Shown: one piece after another, positions 41,507 through 49,299 of the stretch
How the letters are laid out: every line of letters starts with the position of its first letter
Numbering within the stretch: position 1 is the stretch's first letter
DNA from: Chloroflexota bacterium
GTDB lineage: Bacteria > Chloroflexota > Anaerolineae > Aggregatilineales > Phototrophicaceae
Reading direction: 5' to 3'
NCBI GenBank assembly: GCA_011523545.1
Contig: WTGN01000029.1
Coordinates: 1-64,000, forward strand
DNA length: 64,000 nucleotides
The notes under the pieces: generated by a model
Database searches by the model: none
The model's input: the letters and a program-made list of their open reading frames with translations, nothing else
What the model was told of the DNA's origin: nothing
Translations under genes and position numbers: made by a program

Positions 41507-41618
41507 ATTTTCGGCATGATTGCGGCTGGAATATACCAGGTTCACCGCAACAGGACAGCGTAAACACAAGATTTTCCTGTATCGCGACGCATGCGCAACC
41601 TCAGAATCCAGCGCTCCT

Positions 41619-43253
41619 TCATTCGATCAGCAAACTCCCCAGCGGCACGCGCGCATCAAGGAAGGCGCCTCCTTCCGCGCCGGTCGCCGTTACGCGCTCC
41701 CGATCCCGCGCCCGATAGAGCCCGGTAAAAATGTTGTAGCGCCCGGGCGCCAGGTCGGCCGGCAGCGGCGCCTGCCACAATTCGCTGTCGGCCAGCCCAC
41801 TGTACCACAAGCGGGTCGGCAAGCGCGGCCCCAGTGGCTGCTGGTCATAGACCCACCATTCGCCGCTCTCGGCATGACCCAAATGCAGAAATTGGGCATG
41901 GTCTTCGTCAGCGTCAACATCGCTGCGCCAGAAGAAATGGATGGGCAAGGCCTCTCCCGCGCGGGCGAGCGGGGGCATTTCAACCGCGTCAAGGGCAAAG
42001 CCGTTCTCGAAGCGCGCCAGGGGCGCCCCCGCGGGCGACGCTTCCGGCGTATCCGCAGGCACAAGTACTTCACCCAGGATGGCTTGATCCTCGCTCAGCA
42101 AATCGAGATCGCTGCCCAAAATGCCGAGACGCGCGTAGCCCTCATTGTCATCCCGCCACAAGGTGAGGACGAGCCAATAGGCGCGGTTCGCCGGCAAGCG
42201 CTCAAGCTGCCCGAGGTCGATCCACTGCCGATAAACCGGCGCGTAACCGGGGGCGAGCAGAAAGAAGCGCTGATGGCTGTAGGCATCGCGGCCCAAGACG
42301 CTGCCGCCATCGACCTGGTCCAAGAGCTGAACGGAATACCCCAACCCGCTCAACCCGCGCCCGAAAAAATCCCAGCGGCCCGCCGACATAAAGAGATGCA
42401 AATGCCGTTGGTTATCTTCCAAACGATAGCCGAGCAGGCGAACATCCGTATCGTATGCTACGTCGGCGGGCGTCGAGCGGCCTGCATAGGCCGAAATCGG
42501 AATGATCACGCCACCGAGCGCGAGCAGCAGAAGCCAAAGCAGGGACAGGGCGGTGTAGGCTCGCCGCCAAAAGCGGGGCAATGGCGCTAAAGCTGACAGA
42601 TGCCCCAATATGGCGACTAGCGCCAGCCAGACGCCCAGGAACTCTAGCGATTCTTCCAGCCAATGGCGATACGGGCCATAGGCGATGAATGAGATATTGT
42701 ATTTGGAAGGCGCTTCGACAACTAAAGCGCCAACCGCGCTTAAACCCAGGCCTGCCAAAAAAGCGGCATGCCAGCGCCAGCCGCGCCGCGGCGACCGGGC
42801 GGCAAGCGCCAAGGTCAACAGGGCAAGGACAGCGCCGAGCGCCATATAATTCTCTTGCCAGCCGATGATGGATTCATGCCCCATGGCATATTCATCATAA
42901 GACAAGAACAAGAAGACCAAACCGACGCCGGCGAAATAGAGACTGTGCCACGCACTACTTGAGCGGGTTAAGATGGCCCTCAACAGCGCGGCAAAACCGA
43001 CCAGCGACAGTTGCAGCGCCGCCAGCGTCGAGGGGATATTCCATTCGCGATCCAAATGCCAGAGCCAGGTTTCGAAGCTGGTGGAGGGCTGGTTAAGCAG
43101 CGCCATGCCGATCACAAAGATCTGCGCCGCCAGCATCAAGCTTGCCAGGCGCTTGCCCGCCATTGACAGGCCGGGCATCAGCCAGCGGTATGCTATTAAT
43201 ACAGTCGGCACAAACAGCAAGATGTAAACGGCGCTCGCTGGTTCACGTTCCAT
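41619..43253 (-). CDS. Polytopic membrane protein, paralog 3
   Basis: 544 residues from the ATG at 43253 (MEREPASAVYILL); a more upstream frame start would read through a REP and is rejected. Motifs shared with its paralogs: WLWHLDREWNIPSTLAALQ, LSYDEYAMGHES, LEESLEFLGVWLAL, then two C-terminal beta modules with HLHLFMSAGRWDFFGRGL and DLAPGRYNIFTGLYRARD. It is closest to paralog 2 over the whole length, so these two are the more recent duplicates. About eight helices; the tail is probably outside the cell. No enzyme family recognised. Transcribed leftward. Confidence 0.7.
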   Translation of the reverse strand: MEREPASAVYILLFVPTVLIAYRWLMPGLSMAGKRLASLMLAAQIFVIGMALLNQPSTSFETWLWHLDREWNIPSTLAALQLSLVGFAALLRAILTRSSSAWHSLYFAGVGLVFLFLSYDEYAMGHESIIGWQENYMALGAVLALLTLALAARSPRRGWRWHAAFLAGLGLSAVGALVVEAPSKYNISFIAYGPYRHWLEESLEFLGVWLALVAILGHLSALAPLPRFWRRAYTALSLLWLLLLALGGVIIPISAYAGRSTPADVAYDTDVRLLGYRLEDNQRHLHLFMSAGRWDFFGRGLSGLGYSVQLLDQVDGGSVLGRDAYSHQRFFLLAPGYAPVYRQWIDLGQLERLPANRAYWLVLTLWRDDNEGYARLGILGSDLDLLSEDQAILGEVLVPADTPEASPAGAPLARFENGFALDAVEMPPLARAGEALPIHFFWRSDVDADEDHAQFLHLGHAESGEWWVYDQQPLGPRLPTRLWYSGLADSELWQAPLPADLAPGRYNIFTGLYRARDRERVTATGAEGGAFLDARVPLGSLLIE

Positions 43254-43288
43254 CTGCTGTTCGTCTTCGCTCGCCTTGCTGCGCAATA

Positions 43289-43314
43289 GGGCGAGCCACC
43301 GTCTCGCCCCTACG
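43289..43314 (-). repeat. REP palindrome (GTAG type)
   Basis: GGGCGAGCCACCGTCTCGCC then CCTACG. On the minus strand it begins CGTAGGGGCGAGAC. It lies in the short gap between paralog 3 and the cupin gene. Confidence 0.65.
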
Positions 43315-43328
43315 GCCTTCAATAAGAT

Positions 43329-43727
43329 TCAACTGTTTTTCCATGCCCAGCGCCCGGCAGCCAAGACGACCGCCTCATCTTCGCCGGGCCAGGGCGGCGT
43401 CGTGGCGATGATGAATTCAAGCGGCGCCGCGCCGGTATTGCGGAACTGAAAAGCTGTGCCCAGCGGGATGGTCAAGCTGAGGCCCGGCTCAACATCCAGC
43501 ACCGCCTCGCGCTCGCCCTGTTTGCGCCAGACCTGCCCGGCCCCGCTTAGAAAATACCAGACTTCCTCCACCGTGCGGTGCCGCACCGGAATCGAGACAA
43601 CGCCGACCGGCAACGCGCAATGCACCATGCTCGCGCCGTCCAGGCTATGCAGCAGGCGAATCTCGGAGCCATCCGGCGCCAGCACATCGTAGGCCGCCTT
43701 GACGCGGCTGGATTCAAAGGCGGGCAT
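43329..43727 (-). CDS. Cupin-domain protein
   Basis: Small single-domain beta-barrel of 132 residues. The cupin motif 1 region is visible as VRHRTVEEVWYFLSGAGQVW, with candidate metal ligands His and Glu, and motif 2 as PLGTAFQFRNTGAAPLEFI. There is no HTH. Such proteins are isomerases, lyases or binding proteins in sugar-acid metabolism. It is the third gene of a leftward operon after the HpcH/HpaI aldolase and 2-hydroxyacid dehydrogenase, six bases after the latter, so a role on the same keto-acid intermediate is likely. The motif-2 His is not obvious, so metal binding is uncertain. Confidence 0.8.
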   Translation of the reverse strand: MPAFESSRVKAAYDVLAPDGSEIRLLHSLDGASMVHCALPVGVVSIPVRHRTVEEVWYFLSGAGQVWRKQGEREAVLDVEPGLSLTIPLGTAFQFRNTGAAPLEFIIATTPPWPGEDEAVVLAAGRWAWKNS

Positions 43728-43733
43728 CAGGCA

Positions 43734-44738
43734 TCAACCTTGCATCCGCTGCCAGCGCGCCCGCACCGTATCCCATACTTCAGGATTCAGCAGATGCGGC
43801 GGTCGCTCCCCGCGCAGGGCCTGCACAACCTGCTCCAGCGCATGGGTGGTCAGGCGCGGCCGGCCAGCGACCGTGGAGCTGGCGATATGAGGCGTGATGA
43901 CGACATTTTCGCGGCCGAGCAAAGGACTCCCGGCCAGGGGCGGCTCCGGATCGGTCACATCCAGGCCAGCGCCGAAGAGATGCCCGCTATCGAGGGCGGC
44001 TGTCAGCGCCGCTTCATCGACATGCCCGCCGCGCGCCACATTGATGAAGACAGCGCCCGCTTTCATCTGGGCGAAGCGCTCGGCGTTCATCAGCTTGTAG
44101 GTCTCGTCATTGAGCGGCAGATGCAGCGTCAGAAAATCCGAGCCGGCCAGCAGCGCCTCCAGCGAGCCCGCCTTTTCGACGCCCAGCGCCGCGAAGCGCT
44201 CGTCAGCGATATAGGGGTCATAAGCGACCACCTTCATGCCGATGGCTTTGGCGATGCCGCTGACATGCCCGCCGATCCGCCCCAGGCCAACGATGCCGAG
44301 CTGGGTGTTTTGCATCTCCAAAGCCACATATTCGCGCGCGAGGCTTCTGCGCGTTCCACTTTCCAGCATGCGATGCAGTTCGTTTTCGATTTGCTTGACC
44401 GCCCGCGCCACCGTCATCATCAGCGTGATCGCCAGTTCAGCGGTCGACACTGTCGGCGCGTCCGGCGCGTTGACGCAGGCGATGCCTCGCGCTGTCGCCG
44501 CCTCCACATCAAGCGTGTCATAGCCGACGCCGGTGCGGGCGATGATCAAGAGATTGGGCGCCCGGTCCATGATGGCGCCGTTGAAGGCGCGCCCTCCAGC
44601 AATGACCCCATGCGCGTCCTCCAGCTTGTGAAAGGGGTCCTGCTCGAGATGCTCGCCCGGGCAGATGCCCTCGGCGATCGCCTCAAACATATCGCGGTAT
44701 TGATCCGGCACGGTGGATTCAAACCAGATTCTGTACAT
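43734..44738 (-). CDS. D-2-hydroxyacid dehydrogenase (phosphoglycerate-dehydrogenase-like)
   Basis: NAD-dependent 2-hydroxyacid dehydrogenase of 334 residues. The cofactor motif is GIVGLGRIGGHV. The catalytic triad regions are NVARGGHVDE (Arg), DVTDPEP (Glu) and ITPHIASST (His). ATG 44738 is chosen because GAGG is seven bases upstream; a TTG two codons earlier is also open. It lacks the ACT domain of true SerA. Located between an aldolase and a cupin, it probably reduces or oxidises a 2-keto/2-hydroxy acid produced by the aldolase step (inference). Confidence 0.9.
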   Translation of the reverse strand: MYRIWFESTVPDQYRDMFEAIAEGICPGEHLEQDPFHKLEDAHGVIAGGRAFNGAIMDRAPNLLIIARTGVGYDTLDVEAATARGIACVNAPDAPTVSTAELAITLMMTVARAVKQIENELHRMLESGTRRSLAREYVALEMQNTQLGIVGLGRIGGHVSGIAKAIGMKVVAYDPYIADERFAALGVEKAGSLEALLAGSDFLTLHLPLNDETYKLMNAERFAQMKAGAVFINVARGGHVDEAALTAALDSGHLFGAGLDVTDPEPPLAGSPLLGRENVVITPHIASSTVAGRPRLTTHALEQVVQALRGERPPHLLNPEVWDTVRARWQRMQG

Positions 44739-44768
44739 AGTCAAATCCTCTTTCGGAGATGCATGGAC

Positions 44769-45578
44769 CTAGAAGTGCACATTTTCGTCGACGATCTGGC
44801 CGACATCGTCGGTCTCCTGGCGGATGCGCTTGAATTCGGCTGTCAGCGCGCGATTGAAGGAGGAGATATCGGAGCTGTGCATGACCAGATTGGCGCCCGC
44901 TTTCACCCATTCGATCTCATGGTGGGTGAAGTTGTGATGGATGCCAATGCCGACGCCGGCCGCGCGCGACTTGCTGATGATCGTGCGAATCGCCTCATCG
45001 AAGACTGGATGGTCATATTGTTCCGGCAGGCCGAGGCTGCAAGACAGATCATGCGGGCCGACCAGCACGCAGTCGATCCAGGGCGAGCGCAGGATCTCAT
45101 CCAGCCGCTCCAATGCGGGCGCGCTCTCGATATTGATGAAGAGGGCCTTGTTGGCATTGCGCGCCGCCAGGTAATCCGCCAGCGCCGGCTCCAGCTCAGC
45201 CTCGCCATCCAGCGCCGCCCGCAGTTTCTCGCCTTTGAGCGGGCCGAACTTGACCGCGCCGCCCAGCTCTTTGACCTGCTCCGGATGTTCGACATAGGGC
45301 GCGATGATGCCGTGGGCGCCGCCATCCACCGTCATCTGCGCCAGGTAGGGATCGGGCTCCGGGATGCGCACCACCGGCGCCAGGTTCAACGCGGCGAATG
45401 CGTTGCACATCCAGGATATCACGCTGCGATCCTGCGGCGTGTGCTCGGTGTCGATGAAGACCATATCCAGATCGAGGTTCTGTACGACGCGCGGCCAGAT
45501 CGGCGAGGGCGAGTATATCGCCGTGCCGTAGACACGCTGCCCGGCGCGCAAAGCTTTTATCAGTTCTTTTCCATTCAT
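44769..45578 (-). CDS. HpcH/HpaI-family 2-keto-3-deoxy acid aldolase
   Basis: Class II pyruvate-type aldolase of 269 residues. Signatures: MVFIDTEHTPQD (the catalytic His-containing loop), GAHGIIAPYVEHPEQV, INIESAPALERLDEIL (metal Glu) and VGPHDLSCSLG (metal Asp). The family includes 2-keto-3-deoxy-L-rhamnonate aldolase and 4-hydroxy-2-oxo-heptanedioate aldolase. An enolase-superfamily dehydratase resembling rhamnonate dehydratase is encoded at 61125-62318, so a deoxy-sugar acid route is conceivable. First gene of a leftward three-gene operon; 24 bp precede the dehydrogenase. Confidence 0.9.
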   Translation of the reverse strand: MNGKELIKALRAGQRVYGTAIYSPSPIWPRVVQNLDLDMVFIDTEHTPQDRSVISWMCNAFAALNLAPVVRIPEPDPYLAQMTVDGGAHGIIAPYVEHPEQVKELGGAVKFGPLKGEKLRAALDGEAELEPALADYLAARNANKALFINIESAPALERLDEILRSPWIDCVLVGPHDLSCSLGLPEQYDHPVFDEAIRTIISKSRAAGVGIGIHHNFTHHEIEWVKAGANLVMHSSDISSFNRALTAEFKRIRQETDDVGQIVDENVHF

Positions 45579-45767
45579 CCTGTCGTCTCTTGTCTATCGG
45601 GCTTGCCAGTCAGTAGCGGATATTAGCCCCAGGGCGAGGATAAGTCAAAGGCGCTGCCTGACTGAAACGCAATGAATCTGGATGTTGTGCAAATTTTACG
45701 CGACAGCCCCTCGCGCGTCACAGCTTGTCTCACTCAGAATTATGATTCCTCCTCATAAATGGGAATC

Positions 45768-45793
45768 TGTAGGGGCGAGCCATTGGGTCGCCC
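45768..45793 (+). repeat. REP palindrome, left half of doublet 2
   Basis: TGTAGGGGCGAGCCATTGGG then TCGCCC. GTAG precedes the stem. It is paired with the inverted copy at 45817-45840. Confidence 0.75.
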
Positions 45794-45816
45794 ATGCTTG
45801 TCATAGGGCGTGTCTT

Positions 45817-45840
45817 AGGGCAAGACAAGTCTCGCCCCTG
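45817..45840 (-). repeat. REP palindrome, right half of doublet 2 (end changed)
   Basis: AGGGCAAGACAAGTCTCGCC then CCTG. Inverted relative to 45768; the final GTAG is lost (CTG instead of CTAC). Stem AGAC/GTCT. Confidence 0.65.
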
Positions 45841-45945
45841 TGAACGGAAGTTATTGCCGCGCTTGCCGCCGAACATGGCATGCTCTAGATTAGTTTGGAC
45901 ATTCAGTTACAATCGCCATGGCGTCGGCGCATTCCTTCGGCGATT

Positions 45946-46521
45946 ATGAATTCCTTCTTCACATCCAGGCGGGAGCGGCGGCTCTGGGGCGCGCTGGCCA
46001 TAGTGCTGGCGGCGATTTACGCCACCCTGGGGCAAGCGCCGGCGATCGTGGCCGCGCTCGGCGAACAAATCTTGAACAGCGCCGGCAACAACCTCGTCTT
46101 CGCCATCATCGTCCTGCTGGTCCTGATTCCTGTATTCTTCATAGACAAGCGGCTCGCGCGCGCCGAGATCGCCGTTGGGCTGGGCATCCTCACCGTATAT
46201 CTGCTGGCCTGGCTGCGGCTGGGTTCATGGGAGGAGCGCAGCCACCTGTTCGAATACGCGCTGGTGGCCGCCCTGGTGCATGAAGCGCTGCTGGAGCGGC
46301 GCGACAACGGCCGCACGGTGCCGGCGCCCGCCCTGCTCGCGCTGTTCATTTCGCTCGGCCTGGGCTGGATTGACGAAGGCATTCAGGCGCTGCTGCCCAG
46401 CCGCGTCTTTGAGCTCATCGATGTCGCCTTCAATTCTCTCGCCGCGACCATGATAATTGGGATGAGGTGGGTGGTGAGACGGGTGCGGGTCTGGCTGGAG
46501 CGGCGGCGGACAAGCGATTAG
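45946..46521 (+). CDS. VanZ-like membrane protein
   Basis: 191 residues with four to five predicted helices. The VanZ pattern is visible: HLFEYALVAALVHEAL in a helix, then WIDEGIQALLPSRVFELIDV followed by FNSLAATMI, i.e. D-E-x2-Q-x3-P-x-R and D-x3-N. The basic C-terminus (RRVRVWLERRR) is cytoplasmic. ATG 45946 is chosen because the frame upstream lacks a ribosome-binding site and codes for a non-hydrophobic lead. VanZ-like proteins are linked to lipoglycopeptide tolerance or envelope functions, but most are uncharacterised. It is followed by an unrelated oxidoreductase gene. Confidence 0.8.
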   Translation: MNSFFTSRRERRLWGALAIVLAAIYATLGQAPAIVAALGEQILNSAGNNLVFAIIVLLVLIPVFFIDKRLARAEIAVGLGILTVYLLAWLRLGSWEERSHLFEYALVAALVHEALLERRDNGRTVPAPALLALFISLGLGWIDEGIQALLPSRVFELIDVAFNSLAATMIIGMRWVVRRVRVWLERRRTSD

Positions 46522-46575
46522 GCATTGCCTGGGCCGTATCAATGGGATCGATAAGTTGGAATTTGGAGGCCCGCC

Positions 46576-47607
46576 ATGCGCTTGGGACTGAACATCGGCT
46601 ACTCGGGGGCGCGCATTGAGTTGCCGCTGGCTCTGATTCAGGAGGCCGATCGCCTCGGCTATTACGCCGTCTGGACCGCGGAAGCCTACGGTTCGGATTG
46701 CGTCAGTCCGCTGGCCTGGATCGGAGCGCTAACGTCGACTATCAAGCTCGGCAGCGGCATTATGCAGATGCCGGCGCGCAGCCCGGCGATGACCGCCATG
46801 ACCGCCATCACGCTCGATCAGCTCTCCGGCGGCCGCGCCCTGCTTGGGCTGGGCTTGTCGGGTCCGCAAGTTGTCGAAGGCTGGCACGGGCAGCCCTATG
46901 GCAAGCCACTGACGAAGACGCGCGAATACGTCGCCATCATGCGTAAAATCCTGGCCCGCGACGCGCCACTCGTTCATCAAGGCGAGCATTACCAGATTCC
47001 CTATCGCGGGGCCGATGCAACCGGGCTGGGCAAACCACTGAAGAGCATCCTCCATGGCCGCGCTGACATGCCCATCTACCTGGCGGCGATTGGACCCAAA
47101 AATGTCGAACTCACCGCCGAGATCGCCGATGGCTGGCTGCCTATGCTGTTCTCGCCCGCGCATTATCAGCAGACCTACAGCGCGGCAGTCGAAGCGGGCT
47201 TCGCCAAAGCGGGCAAGGGCAAGGGCGCGGCGAACTTCGACATCGCGCCAACAGTCACGGTGGTGATGGACGATGAACTCGAGGCGGCGCGCAACCAGAT
47301 CAAGCCGGTCCTCGCGCTTTATATCGGCGGGATGGGCGCCAGGGGCAAGAACTTCTACTACGACCTGGCTTGCCGCTATGGCTTCGCGGAAGCGGCCGAC
47401 GCGATTCAGGATTGCTATTTGCAGGGGCGCAGGGGCGAAGCGATCATGGGGGTCCCTGACGCGCTGGTGGACGCGGTCGCCCTGGTCGGCTCGAAAGCGC
47501 GCATCCGCGATCGCTTGCAAATCTGGCGAGATTCGCCGATAACGATGCTCAACGTCAGTGTCTTTGATATGGACAGCTTGCGCTTTCTGGCGGAAGAATT
47601 GCTGTAA
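46576..47607 (+). CDS. LLM-class (luciferase-like, probably F420-dependent) oxidoreductase
   Basis: A 343-residue TIM-barrel of the bacterial-luciferase superfamily. Features: [15 protein letters not shown] at the N-terminus, [56 protein letters not shown] and [24 protein letters not shown], all close to the F420-dependent LLM group rather than FMN monooxygenases. GGAGG lies six bases before the ATG. The substrate is unknown; related proteins reduce or oxidise diverse organics. Two-subunit luciferase partners are absent. If F420-linked, the organism must make F420, which this window does not show. Confidence 0.88.
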   Translation: MRLGLNIGYSGARIELPLALIQEADRLGYYAVWTAEAYGSDCVSPLAWIGALTSTIKLGSGIMQMPARSPAMTAMTAITLDQLSGGRALLGLGLSGPQVVEGWHGQPYGKPLTKTREYVAIMRKILARDAPLVHQGEHYQIPYRGADATGLGKPLKSILHGRADMPIYLAAIGPKNVELTAEIADGWLPMLFSPAHYQQTYSAAVEAGFAKAGKGKGAANFDIAPTVTVVMDDELEAARNQIKPVLALYIGGMGARGKNFYYDLACRYGFAEAADAIQDCYLQGRRGEAIMGVPDALVDAVALVGSKARIRDRLQIWRDSPITMLNVSVFDMDSLRFLAEELL

Positions 47608-47673
47608 CCGCTCGCAACGCAGCGCCATCATCAAGATGCTTATCTGCTTGCTCTCTTTGGTGAAAAATACTGT

Positions 47674-48708
47674 ATGGTGCTCGTTCAGACTCTAAGCGCG
47701 CTGAAACCGCTGCAAATCGGCGATATCACGATAAAGACGCCGCTGGCTTTGGCGCCGATGGCCGGGCACAGCAATTACGCCTTGCGCCGTCTCTGTCGCG
47801 AGCTGGGCGGCTGCGGGCTGGTCTGCACCGAGTTGATCAGCAGCAACATCGTCAAGAACTCGCGGGAGCGCGCGCTGCAGCGTTTCGATTGGCGGCGCGA
47901 CGAGCGCCCGATTGCGGTGCAGCTCTTCGGTGTCGACCCGCGAACTGTCGCCGAGGCGGCCCGCGTCGTGGTCGATCATGGCGCCGACATCGTCGATATC
48001 AATATGGGCTGCTGGGTGCCCAAGATCGCCAAGAGAGGCGGAGGCGCCGCGCTCTTGCGCGATGTCAAGGCGGCGACCGCTGTGGTTGAGGCGGTGGTCA
48101 AAGCGGTGGACGCGCCGGTAACGGTCAAGGTGCGCAGCGGCTTTGAGGATGGCGTCGTCACGGCGATACCCTTTGCCGCGGCCGCGGAAGCGGTCGGCGC
48201 CCAAGCGGTGGCGGTGCATGCCCGCTTCGCCGGGCAAGGGCATGGCGGCGAGGCCGATTGGGAGGTGATCGCCGCCGTCAAAGACGCGGTGCGCCACATG
48301 CCCATCATCGGCAACGGCGATGTGCATTCAGGCGCCGACGCCCGCCGCATGCTCGACAGCACCGGCTGCGACGGCGTGATGATCGGGCGCGCCGCCCTCG
48401 GCCACCCCTGGCGCTTCCGGCAGATCGCCCATTATCTGGAAACGGGCATTGAGCTCCCCGAGCCCTCTCGATCCGAGCGAGCCCTGATCGCGCTCCGCCA
48501 TGCGAAGCTGACGCTGGAGAACACGCGCTTGCCCGAGCGAGTCGCCCTGCGCGAAATGCGCGGGCAGATCAGCAAATACAAGCTGGACGCGCCGGGTTCA
48601 GCGCGCATCCGCAACCGTCTGGTGCGCATCGAGACTGTCGGCGAGCTGGAGTCGATTCTGCTTTCGGTTGTCAGCGCATCCGATCCTGATCTATGCGGGC
48701 GCAGTTGA
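47674..48708 (+). CDS. dusB: tRNA-dihydrouridine synthase (DusB-like)
   Basis: FMN enzyme that reduces uridine to dihydrouridine in tRNA. The 344 residues show LALAPMAGHSNYALRRLCRE, CTELISS, VQLFGVDP, DINMGC (catalytic Cys), TVKVRSG, IIGNGDVHSG and VMIGRAALGHPW. Two positions differ from the common DusB form: MGCWVPK instead of MGCPVPK, and HARFAGQGHGG where HGRTR-like sequence is usual. They could be lineage variants. The C-terminal helical tRNA-binding part is present. A promoter for the next small genes overlaps its stop codon. Confidence 0.9.
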   Translation: MVLVQTLSALKPLQIGDITIKTPLALAPMAGHSNYALRRLCRELGGCGLVCTELISSNIVKNSRERALQRFDWRRDERPIAVQLFGVDPRTVAEAARVVVDHGADIVDINMGCWVPKIAKRGGGAALLRDVKAATAVVEAVVKAVDAPVTVKVRSGFEDGVVTAIPFAAAAEAVGAQAVAVHARFAGQGHGGEADWEVIAAVKDAVRHMPIIGNGDVHSGADARRMLDSTGCDGVMIGRAALGHPWRFRQIAHYLETGIELPEPSRSERALIALRHAKLTLENTRLPERVALREMRGQISKYKLDAPGSARIRNRLVRIETVGELESILLSVVSASDPDLCGRS

Positions 48709-48733
48709 CCTAAAGAAATATCTTAACTAGAAT
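48705..48733 (+). promoter_or_regulatory. Sigma70-like promoter for two tiny membrane-protein genes
   Basis: TTGACC (48705-48710), 17 bases, TAGAAT (48728-48733). It overlaps the dusB stop and lies just upstream of the frame at 48752. Confidence 0.6.
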
Positions 48734-48751
48734 TACGCCCTGTCTTCGCCA

Positions 48752-48955
48752 TTGTCTGTACTTGCTCTCCTAGTGCCTGCCATGCTGTTTTGCGCCGTCG
48801 TCTATGGTGTAATCTTAACGAATGTACACTCAAGCGCGCCTGATATACCGGCAGCAACAATCGCCGAACTCGGCGCGGGCATTGGGCTATTCTCATTTGT
48901 GGTGTGCAGTTGGCTACAATACAAGCTGAGGCGTACACAAATCGTGCGTCAGTAA
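48752..48955 (+). CDS. Small two-helix membrane protein (67 aa)
   Basis: Begins with TTG at 48752, or possibly GTG 48773 or ATG 48782; no clear ribosome-binding site is seen. The product has two hydrophobic segments, at about residues 3-23 and 38-58, separated by a short polar loop, and ends in a basic tail (KLRRTQIVRQ), consistent with an inner-membrane protein with a cytoplasmic C-terminus. No family recognised. Its strong-looking promoter, AT-richer sequence and a second tiny membrane gene 12 bp downstream make it more credible than its size alone would. Confidence 0.45.
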   Translation: MSVLALLVPAMLFCAVVYGVILTNVHSSAPDIPAATIAELGAGIGLFSFVVCSWLQYKLRRTQIVRQ

Positions 48956-48967
48956 GGGAGAGATACA

Positions 48968-49144
48968 ATGCCAACATGGCTTGATGAGTGGATGATACTA
49001 TACATTGTTATGCTCACTACAGGATATATCGCCATCTTCGCTTTTCTTCATTTCCACAATCGGCGAAAGAATAAGGACACTCAGGCGGACAAATCCGGTG
49101 GCCAGCCGCAGGTAAAGTCCGAGGTCAGTCGCGGGTCCAGCTAG
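48968..49144 (+). CDS. Small single-helix membrane protein (58 aa)
   Basis: ATG 48968 is preceded by AGGGAGAG at ideal distance, so translation is well supported despite the length. The product starts MPTWLDEWMILYIVMLTTG, has one membrane helix at about residues 9-28, then FLHFHNRRKNKD and a polar tail rich in Lys, Gln and Ser. The layout (short N-terminus, one helix, basic cytoplasmic tail) resembles small accessory subunits of respiratory complexes or type I toxin peptides, but nothing specific is recognisable. A Rho-independent terminator follows directly, so it ends a two-gene transcript. Confidence 0.6.
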   Translation: MPTWLDEWMILYIVMLTTGYIAIFAFLHFHNRRKNKDTQADKSGGQPQVKSEVSRGSS

Positions 49145-49177
49145 TTTCTACTTCGCAGTGAATTTGTGAACAGGTTT

Positions 49178-49226
49178 GCCCGCTCGCGGCTGGCGCAAGC
49201 GCCAATTCGAGCGGGTTTTCTTTTTC
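49178..49226 (+). terminator. Rho-independent terminator
   Basis: Stem CCCGCTCG (49179-49186) pairs with CGAGCGGG (49208-49215), followed by TTTTCTTTTTC. The loop contains an inner hairpin, TGGCGCAAGCGCCA. It closes the transcript of the two small membrane proteins. Confidence 0.85.
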
Positions 49227-49299
49227 TCAGGCGATGAATGCGTCGGTCTTGCGTGTATTCTTAGGACAGGCTGAATCAACCGATGCGAAAGACAACCGC

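Larger units (their letters stand above)
41318..41618. other. Intergenic region between membrane paralogs 2 and 3 with a REP doublet
   Basis: Of its 301 bases, 76 (41431-41506) are an inverted pair of REP palindromes. I see no coding sequence, and no convincing sigma70 promoter for paralog 2 on the minus strand. Confidence 0.5.
45579..45945. other. Divergent 367-bp intergenic region with a REP doublet
   Basis: It lies between the leftward aldolase operon and the rightward VanZ-like gene. The REP doublet occupies 45768-45840. The remainder is AT-richer and may hold both promoters, but no clear -35/-10 pair or operator stands out. Confidence 0.5.

Noticed and set aside
43578..45626. Very long open frame (682 codons) on the plus strand opposite the cupin/dehydrogenase/aldolase genes
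   Set aside because: The minus strand encodes three recognisable enzymes over the same bases; the plus-strand product is Arg/Asp/Gln-rich without motifs, a GC-rich shadow frame.
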